The notes under the pieces were generated by a model. That model was not told where the DNA came from, made no database searches, and was given only the letters and a program-made list of their open reading frames with translations. A stretch of 64,000 bases of DNA from JBFLVU01 sp037444825. GTDB lineage: Bacteria; Acidobacteriota; UBA4820; DSQY01. The position numbers and the translations under genes are program-made. Each line of letters begins with the position of its first letter. Positions within the stretch are counted from its first letter, which is position 1. Below, piece after piece: positions 49,321-58,539 of the stretch. Where the stretch lies: contig JBBILR010000002.1 of the NCBI GenBank assembly GCA_037444825.1, positions 95,076 to 159,075 of the forward strand, written 5' to 3'.

Positions 49321-50539
49321 CCCCAGGGAGCCCCCCGACGGGGGAGATTGGACCATTCCCGTGCCACAAACGCCCGTCGTGGCGGCAGATCACGCCCCCG
49401 CCGACCCCCTTGCTCCGGTAGAGGTGGCGGTCCGCCCTGTCGAGAAGGTCCTGGGCCGTGCGGTCCTCTTCGATTCGGCAGGCCAGACCCATGGAAAAGG
49501 ACGGTTCCGGATGGCCGGGAGGGACGAGGCCGTGAAACCATTGCTCCATGTTTCCCTTGAGTCGGGCGAGGGTTTCCACCGCCTCCTCCCCGGTGGTGGC
49601 GGGGAGAAGGATGGCGAATTCGTCCCCCCCGTACCGGGCGAGAACGTCGCTCCGGCGCAGGTGCCTCCACAGGAAGTCGGCCACGGCCGTGAGGATCCGG
49701 TCCCCGAAGGGATGGCCCAGCCGGTCGTTGTACTCCTTGAAGCGGTCCACGTCCAGAAGCACCAGGGCGAGGGGCTCTTTCCGCTCGGTGCTGTGGAGAA
49801 ACTCCAGGTCCAGGGCCTCCTCGAAAAAGCGGCGGTTGTGGATGCCGGTGAGGCCGTCCCGGAGCGAGTGCTCCCGTACGTTCCGGGAGTTGCGCACCAC
49901 GAGGACCGTCAGGGCCGAGGCCAGCGCGAGGATCACGAAACGTCCCCACTGGTTGGCCCAGTGGAAGGAGCCGTACACGGGGTCCGGAGGGGCGGCGGGA
50001 AGATCCCACAGGATGGCCCCGGCGACGATCAAGGCCAGGTATTCCAGGAGGGTGAGGGCCGCGCCGAAGAGGGCCACGGGCAGGTCGTGGCGGCAGGCGA
50101 TGAGGAAGAGGATCAGGAAGTAGACCAGAAAGGTCACCTGGCTGTTGACGGCCATCATGGGCCGGCCCAGATAGAGATAGCTCGCCAGGAGGGCGGTGGC
50201 CATGGTGACGTCCGCGAAGGTGATGACGTAGCGAATCCAGGCCGTTCGCCGGGAATTCTGGAGGCTCCGGAGCGCCAGGAGGGTCAGGGCCATGGCGGTT
50301 CCGACGACGGCCAGGCTCCACTGGTGTTCGGGCCTCGGTCCCTCCTGAAACAGGGAGCCGAGGGGAACCGCGAGGAGCAGGGCGAGGATCCCCAGCCGCC
50401 AGGACTGGAGCCGCCGCTCCAGGCGGAGATCCTCCCTGAGAAGGCGGGAGGTCTCTCCCGCCCCCTCGAAGAGAGGAATCCTCCGAAAGGCCCTGCGGGA
50501 GAAGGGCTCCTCGGCCCCGGTTTTGGCTCCATGAATCAT
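49307..50539 (-). CDS. Membrane-bound GGDEF diguanylate cyclase
   Basis: A 410-residue protein. About residues 45-245 hold six hydrophobic helices (LGILALLLAVPLG, TFADVTMATALLASYLYLG, FLVYFLILFLIACR, FVILALASALTVLVV). The C-terminal GGDEF domain has the DGLTGIHNRRFFEE entry, LLDVDRFKEYND and an intact RYGGDEFAILLPA, so c-di-GMP synthesis is expected. No I-site RxxD is obvious just before it (RRSDVLARYGGDEF contains RRSD, a candidate). The start ATG 50539 gives a short cytosolic N-terminus. It may report membrane state or a lipophilic signal (inference). Confidence 0.88.
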   Translation of the reverse strand: MIHGAKTGAEEPFSRRAFRRIPLFEGAGETSRLLREDLRLERRLQSWRLGILALLLAVPLGSLFQEGPRPEHQWSLAVVGTAMALTLLALRSLQNSRRTAWIRYVITFADVTMATALLASYLYLGRPMMAVNSQVTFLVYFLILFLIACRHDLPVALFGAALTLLEYLALIVAGAILWDLPAAPPDPVYGSFHWANQWGRFVILALASALTVLVVRNSRNVREHSLRDGLTGIHNRRFFEEALDLEFLHSTERKEPLALVLLDVDRFKEYNDRLGHPFGDRILTAVADFLWRHLRRSDVLARYGGDEFAILLPATTGEEAVETLARLKGNMEQWFHGLVPPGHPEPSFSMGLACRIEEDRTAQDLLDRADRHLYRSKGVGGGVICRHDGRLWHGNGPISPVGGLPGATEG

Positions 50540-50587
50540 CCTGCCACCTGGTCCCACCCCTTGCCAACAGCGGAGACCGGTTCGGAA

Positions 50588-50617
50588 TTGCACGGCCCCC
50601 TTCCCCTCCCGTATAAT
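50588..50617 (+). promoter_or_regulatory. Promoter of the chemotaxis-type cluster (TTGCAC-N18-TATAAT)
   Basis: TTGCAC (50588-50593), an 18-base spacer and a perfect TATAAT (50612-50617) lie 24 bases before the cheW ATG. Confidence 0.7.
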
Positions 50618-50640
50618 CGGACCGTCCTTTGGGGGCCCGC

Positions 50641-51303
50641 ATGGACCTGGCGAAGATCCGAAAGAAGGCCCGCCGTCCTTCCCCGGGGAAAACCCCTCCC
50701 GGCGGGGATGCTCCACCCCCGCCGCCCCCGCCTCCTTCGGAACCGGCCGTTTCCCCCGCCGAAGAGGCGGCGCCGGCAACCGAGCGGAAGCCGGAGAGAG
50801 AGCCCCTTTCCCTGCCGCCAGCGGAAGCCGGGGAGGGAGCCGCGCCCTCCATCGCCCAGGCCGAGGCGCCTTCGGGGCGCGGGGAGAAGCTCTTGGTCTT
50901 TCTCCTGGCGCGGGAGCGGTACGCCATCCCCATCCACGACATCGCCCTCATCATCGAGGAGCGCCCCCTGACCCCCGTCCCCAACGCCCCCCCGTTCTTC
51001 GTTGGGATCCTCACCCTCCGGGGGAAGATCGTGAACGTCATCGACGTGGCGGCGAGGCTGGGCATCCGGCGGGCCGCCCGCCCCGAAGGGCGCAAGATCG
51101 TCATCCTGGACCTGGGGGCGGACCACTTCGGCCTGTTGGTGGACGGCATCGAGCCCCTGGCGGAGGTGGACCTCCAGACCCTGGAGCCCCCCCCGGAGGG
51201 CTTCCGCCCCGTGGGCCAGGAGTTCGTGGAAGGGGTCTTTTACCGCGGGGGGCGGGCCGTGGCCTTCCTGAACCTTCCCCTCTTCCTGGCCTTCGCCCCC
51301 TGA
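50641..51303 (+). CDS. cheW: CheW-like coupling protein with Pro-rich N-terminus
   Basis: A 220-residue protein. About 80 residues of basic and Pro/Ala-rich, probably disordered sequence precede the CheW domain (VFLLARERYAIPIHDIALII; ILTLRGKIVNVIDVAARLG; LGADHFGLLVDGIEPL). CheW couples CheA kinase to receptors. The domain is complete; the N-terminal extension is unusual and may tether it elsewhere. ATG 50641 is preferred to TTG 50629. First gene of the plus-strand cluster running to truA. Confidence 0.88.
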   Translation: MDLAKIRKKARRPSPGKTPPGGDAPPPPPPPPSEPAVSPAEEAAPATERKPEREPLSLPPAEAGEGAAPSIAQAEAPSGRGEKLLVFLLARERYAIPIHDIALIIEERPLTPVPNAPPFFVGILTLRGKIVNVIDVAARLGIRRAARPEGRKIVILDLGADHFGLLVDGIEPLAEVDLQTLEPPPEGFRPVGQEFVEGVFYRGGRAVAFLNLPLFLAFAP

Positions 51304-51316
51304 CGCGGGAGTGTTT

Positions 51317-52099
51317 ATGTACGTCTACTGTCCTCACTGTCTCAAGCGGTACAAGGTGCCCGAAGGCCAGGCGCGCCTCCTGAGGGTCCGCTGCCGGGGC
51401 TGCTCCCGGGAGTTCCTGGTGAACTTGAGCCCCGACGCCCTCCACGACCTGGCCGGCAACGGGCGACACGCCTCCGCCGTGGTGGCCGACATCCAGCGGG
51501 ATTTTCGGAACGGCCTCATCGACCTCCTCAACCGGCAGGGCTTCGGCCTGACGGTGGCGGAAGACGGACCCTCGGCCTACGAGGCGGTGAGCCAGCGCCG
51601 GCCCGATCTCCTGCTCGTGAACCCCTACCTGCCCGGCCTCATGGGGGTGGAGCTCATCGCCCGCCTCCGCTCCGAGGGAAAGGCCCCCCGGGCCATCCTG
51701 CTCCTGGGGGCCATCCACAACTCCCGGCGCTACCACCGGAGGCCGGAGTCCCTGTACGGCGCCGACGACTACCTGGAGGAGGGCTACGCCGACGAGGCGA
51801 TCCTCCGGAAGATCTCCTACCACCTCCGCATGCCGCTGGAGACGGGACCGGGCGAAGGCCAAGGTCTGGACGACGAGGCCCACCGCCTGGCCCGGTCGGT
51901 TTTTGCGGATCTCCTCGTCTACCACCCGGAGCGGATGCGGAAGGTGAGGGACCTCCCGGCCTTCTACGCGGAGTTCCGCCAGGAGGCCCAGGAGGCCAAA
52001 CGGTATCTGGAGGCCCGGCGCCCGGGCTCTTCCCGGGTGCTGGAGGCGGTGGTCTCCCAGTACCTGGAATGGCAGGCCCGGAGGGGAGGTTCCCCATGA
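51317..52099 (+). CDS. Zinc-ribbon protein with a degenerate receiver domain
   Basis: A 260-residue protein. Residues 1-33 form an MJ0042-like zinc ribbon (C5-x2-C8, C26-x2-C29). About 52-165 are a receiver-like domain in which the phospho-acceptor Asp is N102 (LLLVNPYLPGLMGVELI), and SLYGADDYLEEGY aligns with the end of the fold. The C-terminal part is helical (AEFRQEAQEAKRYLEA). The Asn suggests a phosphorylation-independent pseudo-receiver. GGGAG precedes the ATG; an in-frame GTG at 51311 is an alternative. Its stop overlaps the HEAT protein start (ATGA), indicating coupling within the chemotaxis-type cluster. Confidence 0.75.
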   Translation: MYVYCPHCLKRYKVPEGQARLLRVRCRGCSREFLVNLSPDALHDLAGNGRHASAVVADIQRDFRNGLIDLLNRQGFGLTVAEDGPSAYEAVSQRRPDLLLVNPYLPGLMGVELIARLRSEGKAPRAILLLGAIHNSRRYHRRPESLYGADDYLEEGYADEAILRKISYHLRMPLETGPGEGQGLDDEAHRLARSVFADLLVYHPERMRKVRDLPAFYAEFRQEAQEAKRYLEARRPGSSRVLEAVVSQYLEWQARRGGSP

Positions 52100-54306
52100 T
52101 GGAAGCCCTCGAGCGGGACGCGCGCTCCGCGGAGGTGGAGACCCGGCGCAAGGCCGCGCTGGCCTTGGGGGAGACGGGGCGGGAGGAGGCGCTGCCCCTC
52201 CTGGACGCCCTCCTGGGCGACCCCAACTGGCGGGTTCGAAAGGCCGCGGTGGAGTCCCTCCTCCTCTTCCCCATGGAGAAGACCCTCCCGATCCTTTTCG
52301 GCGCCCTCTACGATTCGGACAACGCCGGGAAGCGCAACTCCGCCTCCGAGGCGCTGGTGAAGATCGGACCGCCGGCCCTCCCGAGCATCTACGACCAGCT
52401 CATGGAGAACGACCTGGACGTGAAGCTGGCCCTCATCACCCTCCTGGGGGAGATCCCCTCCCGCTCCAGCGCCCCCCACCTCATCTACTACCTGAGCCAC
52501 GAGAACAAGAACATCCTCTCCGCCGCCATCACCAGCCTCGGACAGCTGAGGGACACGGGAAGCCTGCCGGTCCTCTTCGACATTTTCCGGCGGGAGGACG
52601 ACTGGCTCTGGTTCCACCTCATCGACGCCCTCTCCCGCATCGGGGGCCGGGAAGCCACCGCCAAGCTCATGGAGCTGTACGAGGTGAGGAAGTTCCGCAA
52701 GGCCGTCCTGAAGTCCTTCGGAACGCTGGGCGACCTGACGGTGGTTCCCTTTCTCCTGGAACGGGCCGCCGAAGCCGACTCCCCCCTGGGGGACCTCCTG
52801 GAGTGCCTGGGGCGCATTCACCACGCCCCCATTCCCGCCGCCCTTCTCCCCCGACACCAGGCGGAGCTCCAACGCTTGATCCGCAACCACTTCCCCATGG
52901 AGTTGGTGGAGGAGCTGGACCGGGGCTGGGGGGAGGCCAAGACCGAAGAGCGGCGCGGGATGATCGTGGTGGCCGGCGCCCTCGGGGACCTGACCCTCCT
53001 GGACCACCTCCTCGACGAGCTGGAAAACGTCTACCTGCAGAAGGACGCCTACGCCGCAGCAACCGCCTTCGGCCCCGCCGCCACCCAGGCGGTGGTCCAG
53101 CGGCTCCACCGCAGCTCCACCCAGGAGCAACGGGTCCTCCTCATCCGCCTCCTGGGCCGAACCGGCGGCCCCGAATCGGTGGTCCCCCTCCTCAGCCAGG
53201 CCCGGGAGGAGGACGACCAGATCCGCATGGAGGCCCTGGCCGCCCTGGGACAGTCCGACGACCCCAGGGCCCTCTCCGAGCTGGTGGCCGTTCTCAAGGA
53301 GGGGGACCCCACCTTCCACCAGACGGCCCTCCAGGGCCTCAAGTCCATGGCCCGCCGGAACCCCACCCTGCGGGGGCGGATCGGGGAACTCGGGGGTCAA
53401 ATGGCAGGACACACGGAGGAGGGGGTGCGGGTGGCCGGGTACCTCCTCCTGGCGGAGGGGACGGGGATGGAGACCGCGCCTCTCCTTCCGGGTCTCCAGG
53501 ATCCCTCGCCGGCGGTGCGAAGGACGGCGGTGCGCCTGGTGGCCGAGCGGGCCGGCGCCGAGGCCTTCGAGACCCTCCTCCCCCTGCTGGGGGATCCGGA
53601 CCCCCGCGTCCGGCGGGCGGTGGTGGCGGCCCTGGGGCGGGAACTCCTCACCCGCCAGAGCGAAACCCTCATGGCCCTCCTCACCGACGCCGACGTCTGG
53701 GTCCGCGCCGAGGCGGCGGCCCACTTGGCCCAGAGCACCGACGCCGAGGTGGGGGAGGCCCTCCTCAAGGTTCTGGACCAGGAGGCCCTCCCCGTGCAGT
53801 TGGGGGCCCTCCGGGGTCTCATGGAGGTTGGGTGCGGCGCCCTCTTTCCCCGGGTCCTGGAGCTGGCCGGCCGCCCCGACGCCCCCTTGGAGGTCCGCCG
53901 GGCCGCCCTGGCGGCTTTGGCCCGCTCCCACCGCCCCGACGCCGCCCGCCTGCTCACCGAAGCCCTCTCCGACCCCCATTGGGAAATCCGGCAGACGGCC
54001 ATCGAACTCATGGGAGCCTCCCAGGACCGGCGCTTCCTCCCGCCTCTCCTCAAGGAGCTGGAGCGGGACCCCGACCCCTTGGTGAAGCAGGCGGTGATCC
54101 AGGCCCTCATCTCCCTCACGGCCGTGGAGGCGGTCCCCCGCATGCTGAACTACCTCACCGATCCGGCCCTCAAGGACGCCGCTTTCGCCTTCTTCGTCAG
54201 CCTGGGGAGGGAGAACCGCCGGCTCATCGAACACGAGGCCCAGTCGGTGGACTTCCAGACCAAGCTGATCCTCATCGAGATCCTCAAGCATTTGGAGGGC
54301 CTCTGA
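52096..54306 (+). CDS. HEAT-repeat protein
   Basis: A 736-residue helical-repeat solenoid. Repeats such as RRKAALALGETGREEALPLL, VRKAAVESLLLFPMEKTLPI, VRRTAVRLVAERAGAEAFET and VRRAVVAALGRELLTRQSET recur about every 30-40 residues through the whole length. No catalytic domain is seen. Being translationally coupled to the pseudo-receiver upstream (ATGA) and three bases from cheR downstream, it is probably a scaffold of this signalling complex (inference). Confidence 0.85.
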   Translation: MMEALERDARSAEVETRRKAALALGETGREEALPLLDALLGDPNWRVRKAAVESLLLFPMEKTLPILFGALYDSDNAGKRNSASEALVKIGPPALPSIYDQLMENDLDVKLALITLLGEIPSRSSAPHLIYYLSHENKNILSAAITSLGQLRDTGSLPVLFDIFRREDDWLWFHLIDALSRIGGREATAKLMELYEVRKFRKAVLKSFGTLGDLTVVPFLLERAAEADSPLGDLLECLGRIHHAPIPAALLPRHQAELQRLIRNHFPMELVEELDRGWGEAKTEERRGMIVVAGALGDLTLLDHLLDELENVYLQKDAYAAATAFGPAATQAVVQRLHRSSTQEQRVLLIRLLGRTGGPESVVPLLSQAREEDDQIRMEALAALGQSDDPRALSELVAVLKEGDPTFHQTALQGLKSMARRNPTLRGRIGELGGQMAGHTEEGVRVAGYLLLAEGTGMETAPLLPGLQDPSPAVRRTAVRLVAERAGAEAFETLLPLLGDPDPRVRRAVVAALGRELLTRQSETLMALLTDADVWVRAEAAAHLAQSTDAEVGEALLKVLDQEALPVQLGALRGLMEVGCGALFPRVLELAGRPDAPLEVRRAALAALARSHRPDAARLLTEALSDPHWEIRQTAIELMGASQDRRFLPPLLKELERDPDPLVKQAVIQALISLTAVEAVPRMLNYLTDPALKDAAFAFFVSLGRENRRLIEHEAQSVDFQTKLILIEILKHLEGL

Positions 54307-54309
54307 ACC

Positions 54310-55170
54310 ATGGGCCTCTGGGACGGGATGGAGCCGGAAGGCAACCTTCTGGACGACGAGCTGTTCCGGCTCTTCTGCAAGCTGGTCCACGACCAAACGG
54401 GGCTCTCCTTCGGCCCCAGCAGCCGTTTCTTTTTCGAGAAACGCCTGCAGAACCGCCTGGAGGCTTTGGGGGGAATCCACCCCCGGGACTACTACCACTT
54501 TCTCCAGTACGACGCCGACCGGTCCCAGGAGTGGGACGCCCTCATCGCCCTCATCACCACCAACGAGACCTACTTCATGCGGGAGGAGCGCCAGCTCCAG
54601 TGCTTCCTGCTGGACATCGTCCCCGCCCTTCGGGCCTCCCGGCCGGGCCAGCGCCTCCGCATCTGGAGCGCCGGGTGTTCCAGCGGGGAGGAGCCCTACT
54701 CGGTGGCCATCCTCCTGACCGAGGCGGGGCTCTGGAGCGAGGGGGCCTTCGAGATCCTGGGCACCGACATCAACACCCGCGTGCTCGCCCGGGCGAGGGA
54801 GGGGGTGTACGCCGAGAGTTCCTTCCGGGGTGTTTCGCCTGCCTTCAAGGCGCGGTGGTTCGAGCCGGAGGGCGCCAACCGGTACCGCCTGAAGGAGGAG
54901 ATCCGGAAAAAGGTCCAGTTCTCCCGCTTCAACCTCTTCGACATGGACCGCTACGCCTTCTTTTCCCCCTTCGACGTGATTTTCTGCCGCAACGTCATCA
55001 TCTATTTCGACATGGAGGCCAAGGCGCGGGTGATGGAGAAGTTCCACGAAAAGCTCAGGGCGGGCGGCTTTCTGCTGCTGGGCCACTCCGAGAGCCTCAT
55101 CTCGGTCACCGACCGCTTCCGCCTGGTCCACCTGCCCCACGACCTCGTCTACACAAAGGAGGGGCCGTGA
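54310..55170 (+). CDS. cheR: CheR methyltransferase
   Basis: A 286-residue SAM-dependent protein-glutamate methyltransferase. An N-terminal helical domain (LFRLFCKLVHDQTGLSFGPS, with the YHFLQYDADRSQEWDALIAL region) precedes the catalytic domain with NETYFMREERQ, the SAM loop WSAGCSSGEEPYSVAIL and FDVIFCRNVIIYFD. It methylates receptor glutamates, opposing CheB. Its stop overlaps the cheB GTG. Confidence 0.95.
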   Translation: MGLWDGMEPEGNLLDDELFRLFCKLVHDQTGLSFGPSSRFFFEKRLQNRLEALGGIHPRDYYHFLQYDADRSQEWDALIALITTNETYFMREERQLQCFLLDIVPALRASRPGQRLRIWSAGCSSGEEPYSVAILLTEAGLWSEGAFEILGTDINTRVLARAREGVYAESSFRGVSPAFKARWFEPEGANRYRLKEEIRKKVQFSRFNLFDMDRYAFFSPFDVIFCRNVIIYFDMEAKARVMEKFHEKLRAGGFLLLGHSESLISVTDRFRLVHLPHDLVYTKEGP

Positions 55171-56219
55171 AGAAGATCCGCGTTCTGGTGGTGGACGACT
55201 CCTCCTTCAACCGGAAGGTCATCTCCGAGATCCTGGAGAACTCCGGCAAGGTGGAGGTGGTGGGCCGCGCCTTCGACGGGGAGGACGCCCTCCAGAAGAT
55301 CCTCAAGCTCCAGCCCGACGCCATGACCCTGGACCTGGAAATGCCCAACATGGACGGTTTCGCCGTCCTCCGGTGGGTCATGGCCAACCGCCCCATGCCG
55401 GTGATCGTGGTCTCGGCCCGGGAATCGGACCGGTCGGTCTTCAAGGCCCTGGACCTGGGGGCCGCCGACTTCGTCGTCAAGCCCACCCGCACCGCCTCCC
55501 CGGACCTCAAGAACATGGAGGAGGAGCTCCTCTCCAAGGTGCTGGCCATTCCGGCGCTGAAACTGGACAAGGTCCGCCAGCGGGTGGAGGCCCAGGCCCC
55601 CCGCCCTCCCGCCGAGCCCCCGCCCCAGGCCAAAGGGAGCCGCCGGGCGGAGATCGTGGCCCTGGCCGCCTCCACCGGAGGCCCCCCGGCCCTCCAGCGG
55701 GTCCTCCTGGGCCTGTCCCCCCAGCTCCTTTCCCCCATCCTGATTTGCCAGCATATGCCGCCGGTCTTCACGCGGCTCTTCGCCGAGCGGCTGGCCGCCC
55801 TGTCGGGGAGGGCCGTGAAGGAGGCGGAGGACGGGGAGCTCCTTGCCGCCCGAACCGCCTACGTGGCCCCCGGCGGCAAGCAGACCCGCCTGGAGCGCCA
55901 CGGGAAGGAGCTGGTGATTCGCACCGGGCCCCGGCGCCCCGAGGACCGGTTCGCCCCCTCCGCCAACCACCTCTTCCGGAGCCTGGCCGCCGTGGCCGGG
56001 AAGAACTGCCTGGTGGCGGTCCTCACCGGCATGGGGGACGACGGGACGGAGGGGGCTCGGGCGGTGAACGCCGCCGGCGGGATCGTGGTGGCGGAGAGCG
56101 AGTCCTCGGCGGTGATCTTCGGCATGCCCCGGGAGGTCATCAAGGCGGGGGCGGCCCACCACGTGGCCGACCTCGACGGCATCGCCGACCTCGTCAACCG
56201 CCACGCCGTCGTGGAATGA
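55167..56219 (+). CDS. cheB: CheB methylesterase/glutamine deamidase
   Basis: A 350-residue receiver-esterase. Residues 1-125 are the receiver (VVDDSSFNR, D56 in LDLEMPNMDG, K in VVKPT). The esterase domain carries the catalytic triad Ser in AASTGGPPAL, His in CQHMPPVFT and Asp in GMGDDGTEG. The Pro-rich linker at about 145-165 joins the domains. GTG 55167 overlaps the cheR stop; AAGGAGG lies upstream. Together with CheR it tunes receptor methylation, but no receptor is encoded in the window. Confidence 0.96.
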   Translation: MKKIRVLVVDDSSFNRKVISEILENSGKVEVVGRAFDGEDALQKILKLQPDAMTLDLEMPNMDGFAVLRWVMANRPMPVIVVSARESDRSVFKALDLGAADFVVKPTRTASPDLKNMEEELLSKVLAIPALKLDKVRQRVEAQAPRPPAEPPPQAKGSRRAEIVALAASTGGPPALQRVLLGLSPQLLSPILICQHMPPVFTRLFAERLAALSGRAVKEAEDGELLAARTAYVAPGGKQTRLERHGKELVIRTGPRRPEDRFAPSANHLFRSLAAVAGKNCLVAVLTGMGDDGTEGARAVNAAGGIVVAESESSAVIFGMPREVIKAGAAHHVADLDGIADLVNRHAVVE

Positions 56220-56307
56220 GGCGCCCTCCGGGCGTGGACAAAGGAAGGACGCCCGGCGCCCGAAAACGGCCGCGGCCCGTTCCGGCCGGAGGAGATGGGG
56301 CCGCGCG

Positions 56308-56336
56308 TTGCATTCCTCGGGTGCCTGTGGTACAAC
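56308..56336 (+). promoter_or_regulatory. Internal promoter before the GAF gene (TTGCAT-N17-TACAAC)
   Basis: TTGCAT (56308-56313), 17 bases and TACAAC (56331-56336) lie 22 bases before the GAF gene ATG. The gap after cheB also contains a possible hairpin CCGGGCGT (56228-56235)/ACGCCCGG (56249-56256) without a T-run. Confidence 0.5.
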
Positions 56337-56358
56337 CCCGCTGAAGGCGGATGGGCCC

Positions 56359-57192
56359 ATGGCCGACGACCACAACGAGCTGTTCCGCAAAAGCCAGGAA
56401 TTCCTTCAGATGCTCTCCAAGCAGAAGGAGTTCATCCAGGACCTTCTGAAGGAGAACGAACGCCTTCGGTACCAGGTGGCGGCGCTCCAGTCCCACTCCG
56501 GCGACAGCCGGGGCCTGGAGGCGGAGCTGGAGGTTCTTCGGAAGCGCCTGGAGCAGGTGGAGCGTGAGAAGCGGGAACTGGAGGCGGCCTACCAGCGGGT
56601 GGAGGAGGAAAACAAGGACTTCGCCCAGCGGTACGTCGAGGTGGAGGAGCAGAACAACAACCTGGCCAACCTCTACGTGGCCTCCTACCAGCTCCACTCC
56701 ACCCTGGACTTCCAGGAGGTGGTCCAGATCGTCATGGAGATCGTCATCAACCTCATCGGGGCCGAGGTCTTCTCCATCATGCTCCTGGACGAGAAGACCA
56801 ACGAACTGGGCGTCATCGCCCACGAGGGCTACGACGAGGGCTTCGTCTTCCCCTCCATCCGCATCGGGGAGGGCATCGTCGGAACCGTGGCCAAGACCGG
56901 CGAGCCGTACTACATCAACCAGGCCGAGGCGGGGTACCGGGTGGATTTCCACCACCCCATCGCCTGCATCCCCCTGAAGATCAAGGAGAACGTCATCGGC
57001 GTCCTGAACATCGGCAAGCTCCTCGTCCAGAAGGACGCCTTCACCGCCGTGGACTACGAACTCTTCTCGCTCCTGGCCGCCCACGCCGCCACGGCCATCT
57101 TCTCCAGCAAGCTCTACTCCCAGTCGGAGCGGAAACTCACCACCATCCAGGGCTTCCTGGATCTGCTGACCACGCCCGTGGCCAAGAGCTAA
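56359..57192 (+). CDS. Coiled-coil GAF-domain sensor protein
   Basis: A 277-residue protein. Residues 1-105 form a long coiled coil (RLRYQVAALQ, ELEVLRKRLEQVEREKRELE, YQRVEEENKDFAQRYVEVEE). About 120-270 are a GAF domain (SYQLHSTLDFQEVVQIVMEI, SIMLLDEKTNELGVIAHEGY, GEGIVGTVAKTGEPYYINQA, HPIACIPLKIKENVIGVLNI). The ligand is unknown. No output catalytic domain is attached, so it likely acts by contacting a partner such as the CheY-like protein 12 bases downstream. Confidence 0.85.
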   Translation: MADDHNELFRKSQEFLQMLSKQKEFIQDLLKENERLRYQVAALQSHSGDSRGLEAELEVLRKRLEQVEREKRELEAAYQRVEEENKDFAQRYVEVEEQNNNLANLYVASYQLHSTLDFQEVVQIVMEIVINLIGAEVFSIMLLDEKTNELGVIAHEGYDEGFVFPSIRIGEGIVGTVAKTGEPYYINQAEAGYRVDFHHPIACIPLKIKENVIGVLNIGKLLVQKDAFTAVDYELFSLLAAHAATAIFSSKLYSQSERKLTTIQGFLDLLTTPVAKS

Positions 57193-57204
57193 GGGGGAAC
57201 GGGT

Positions 57205-57591
57205 ATGGAAGGGCTGCGCTTTCTGGTCGTGGAAGACTCCCCCACCATGAGGCAACTCATCTCCTTCTCCCTCAAGCGCTTCAAGGGGTGCACCATCGTG
57301 GAGGCCGTGGACGGGGTGGACGCCCTCAAGAAACTCCAGACCGAGAAGGTGGACATGATCCTGACGGACATCAACATGCCCGTCATGGACGGCCTCAAGC
57401 TCGTCTCTCTCCTCCGCCAGGACCCCAAGACCCGGTCTCTCCCCATCGTCATCATCACCACCGAGGGCGCCAAGGAGGACCGGGAGCGGGGACTCGCCCT
57501 GGGCGCCAACGCCTACATCAGCAAGCCCATCCAGTCCAGCCACCTCCAGAAGGTCATCACCGACCTCTTGGAGAAGAACCCAGGGGCTTGA
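57205..57591 (+). CDS. CheY-like single-domain response regulator
   Basis: A 128-residue receiver with all residues: acidic D (VVEDSPTMRQ), phospho-Asp in ILTDINMPVMDG, Thr in VIITTEGAKEDRERG and Lys in AYISKPIQSS. Typical length for CheY-type output or phosphate sink. It follows the GAF gene and its stop TGA overlaps the TTG start of truA. Confidence 0.92.
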   Translation: MEGLRFLVVEDSPTMRQLISFSLKRFKGCTIVEAVDGVDALKKLQTEKVDMILTDINMPVMDGLKLVSLLRQDPKTRSLPIVIITTEGAKEDRERGLALGANAYISKPIQSSHLQKVITDLLEKNPGA

Positions 57592-58445
57592 GGCTGGCTT
57601 CCCGCCGAACTCCCGTCCCGTCTTTCGGCCCTGCCCGCCGGGGAAACCGGCTCCGCCTGGACCTCGCCTTTTCCGGAACGGGCCTCCGGGGCTGGCAGGT
57701 CCAGGCCCGGGGGACCACCGTGCAGGGGCTCCTGGAGCGCGCCCTTCAGGCGGTGGGCCACCTCCACGGGCGGCCCGTGGGGTGCTCCCGCACCGACGCC
57801 GGGGTCCACGCGCGGCTCTTCACCGCCCACGTGGACTTCTCCCGGGAACGCCCCCTCCCGGCCCTCCTCGAGGGACTCAACGCCAACCTCCCCCCCGAGG
57901 TCCGGGTCTACCGCGTCTCCCGGGTCCCCGCGACCTTCCACGCCCGCTACGCCTGCCTGGAGAAGGCCTACCGCTACCACCTCCACCGGGGGCCGGTGGT
58001 TCCCCCCTTTCTCGCCCCCTTCGTCTGGTGCTGGCGGGGTCCTCTGGACACGGAAGCCATGGGGGAGGCCGCCGCCCTCTTCGTGGGGGAACACGACTTC
58101 GCCGCGCTCACCACCGCCGAGGGACGGGCGCGGAAGACCGTCCGGACGGTGACCCGCTGCGATCTCTCTCTTCGGGGGGACCTGCTGGTCCTGGAGGTGG
58201 CCGGCCCCTCTTTCCTGCACCGCATGGTCCGGTGCATGGCGGGGCTCCTCGTGGCCGTGGGAACGGGGCGGTTGGCGCGGGAGGACGTGGCTCAGGTCCT
58301 CCGGGAGGGGAGGGCCTCCTTCCAGGTCCCCGCCCTGCCCGCCCAGGGGCTGGCCCTCTGGGAGGTCCGCTACGACCCCTCCCTGGCGGGAGATCCCGCC
58401 GCCGGGGCCTTTCCCGCGCTCGGCCTCTTCCCCCTGGAGGAGTGA
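57588..58445 (+). CDS. truA: tRNA pseudouridine synthase A
   Basis: A 285-residue enzyme that makes pseudouridine at positions 38-40 of the tRNA anticodon arm. The catalytic Asp is in GCSRTDAGVHARLFTAHV. Other conserved blocks include AYRYHLHRGPVVPPF, FVGEHDFAALTT and FLHRMVRCMAGLLVAVG. Start TTG 57588 overlaps the CheY-like stop (TTGA); no ATG or GTG lies further downstream before the conserved RLDLAFSGTGLRGWQVQ. Location after a signalling gene is a chance of operon layout, not functional. The first 20 residues are not conserved. Confidence 0.93.
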   Translation: MRLASRRTPVPSFGPARRGNRLRLDLAFSGTGLRGWQVQARGTTVQGLLERALQAVGHLHGRPVGCSRTDAGVHARLFTAHVDFSRERPLPALLEGLNANLPPEVRVYRVSRVPATFHARYACLEKAYRYHLHRGPVVPPFLAPFVWCWRGPLDTEAMGEAAALFVGEHDFAALTTAEGRARKTVRTVTRCDLSLRGDLLVLEVAGPSFLHRMVRCMAGLLVAVGTGRLAREDVAQVLREGRASFQVPALPAQGLALWEVRYDPSLAGDPAAGAFPALGLFPLEE

Positions 58446-58539
58446 AAGCCGGGGCGCGACGGCGGTCCCTCCAGGGCAAAACTGAACCTCTGGAACCTGA
58501 AAAGGCCCCCCGGACCCCGGACTCCGCCGCCCTCGGGTG

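Noticed and set aside
56228..56256. Terminator after cheB
   Set aside because: The hairpin has a 13-base loop and no T-run, so it was not called as a terminator, only mentioned.
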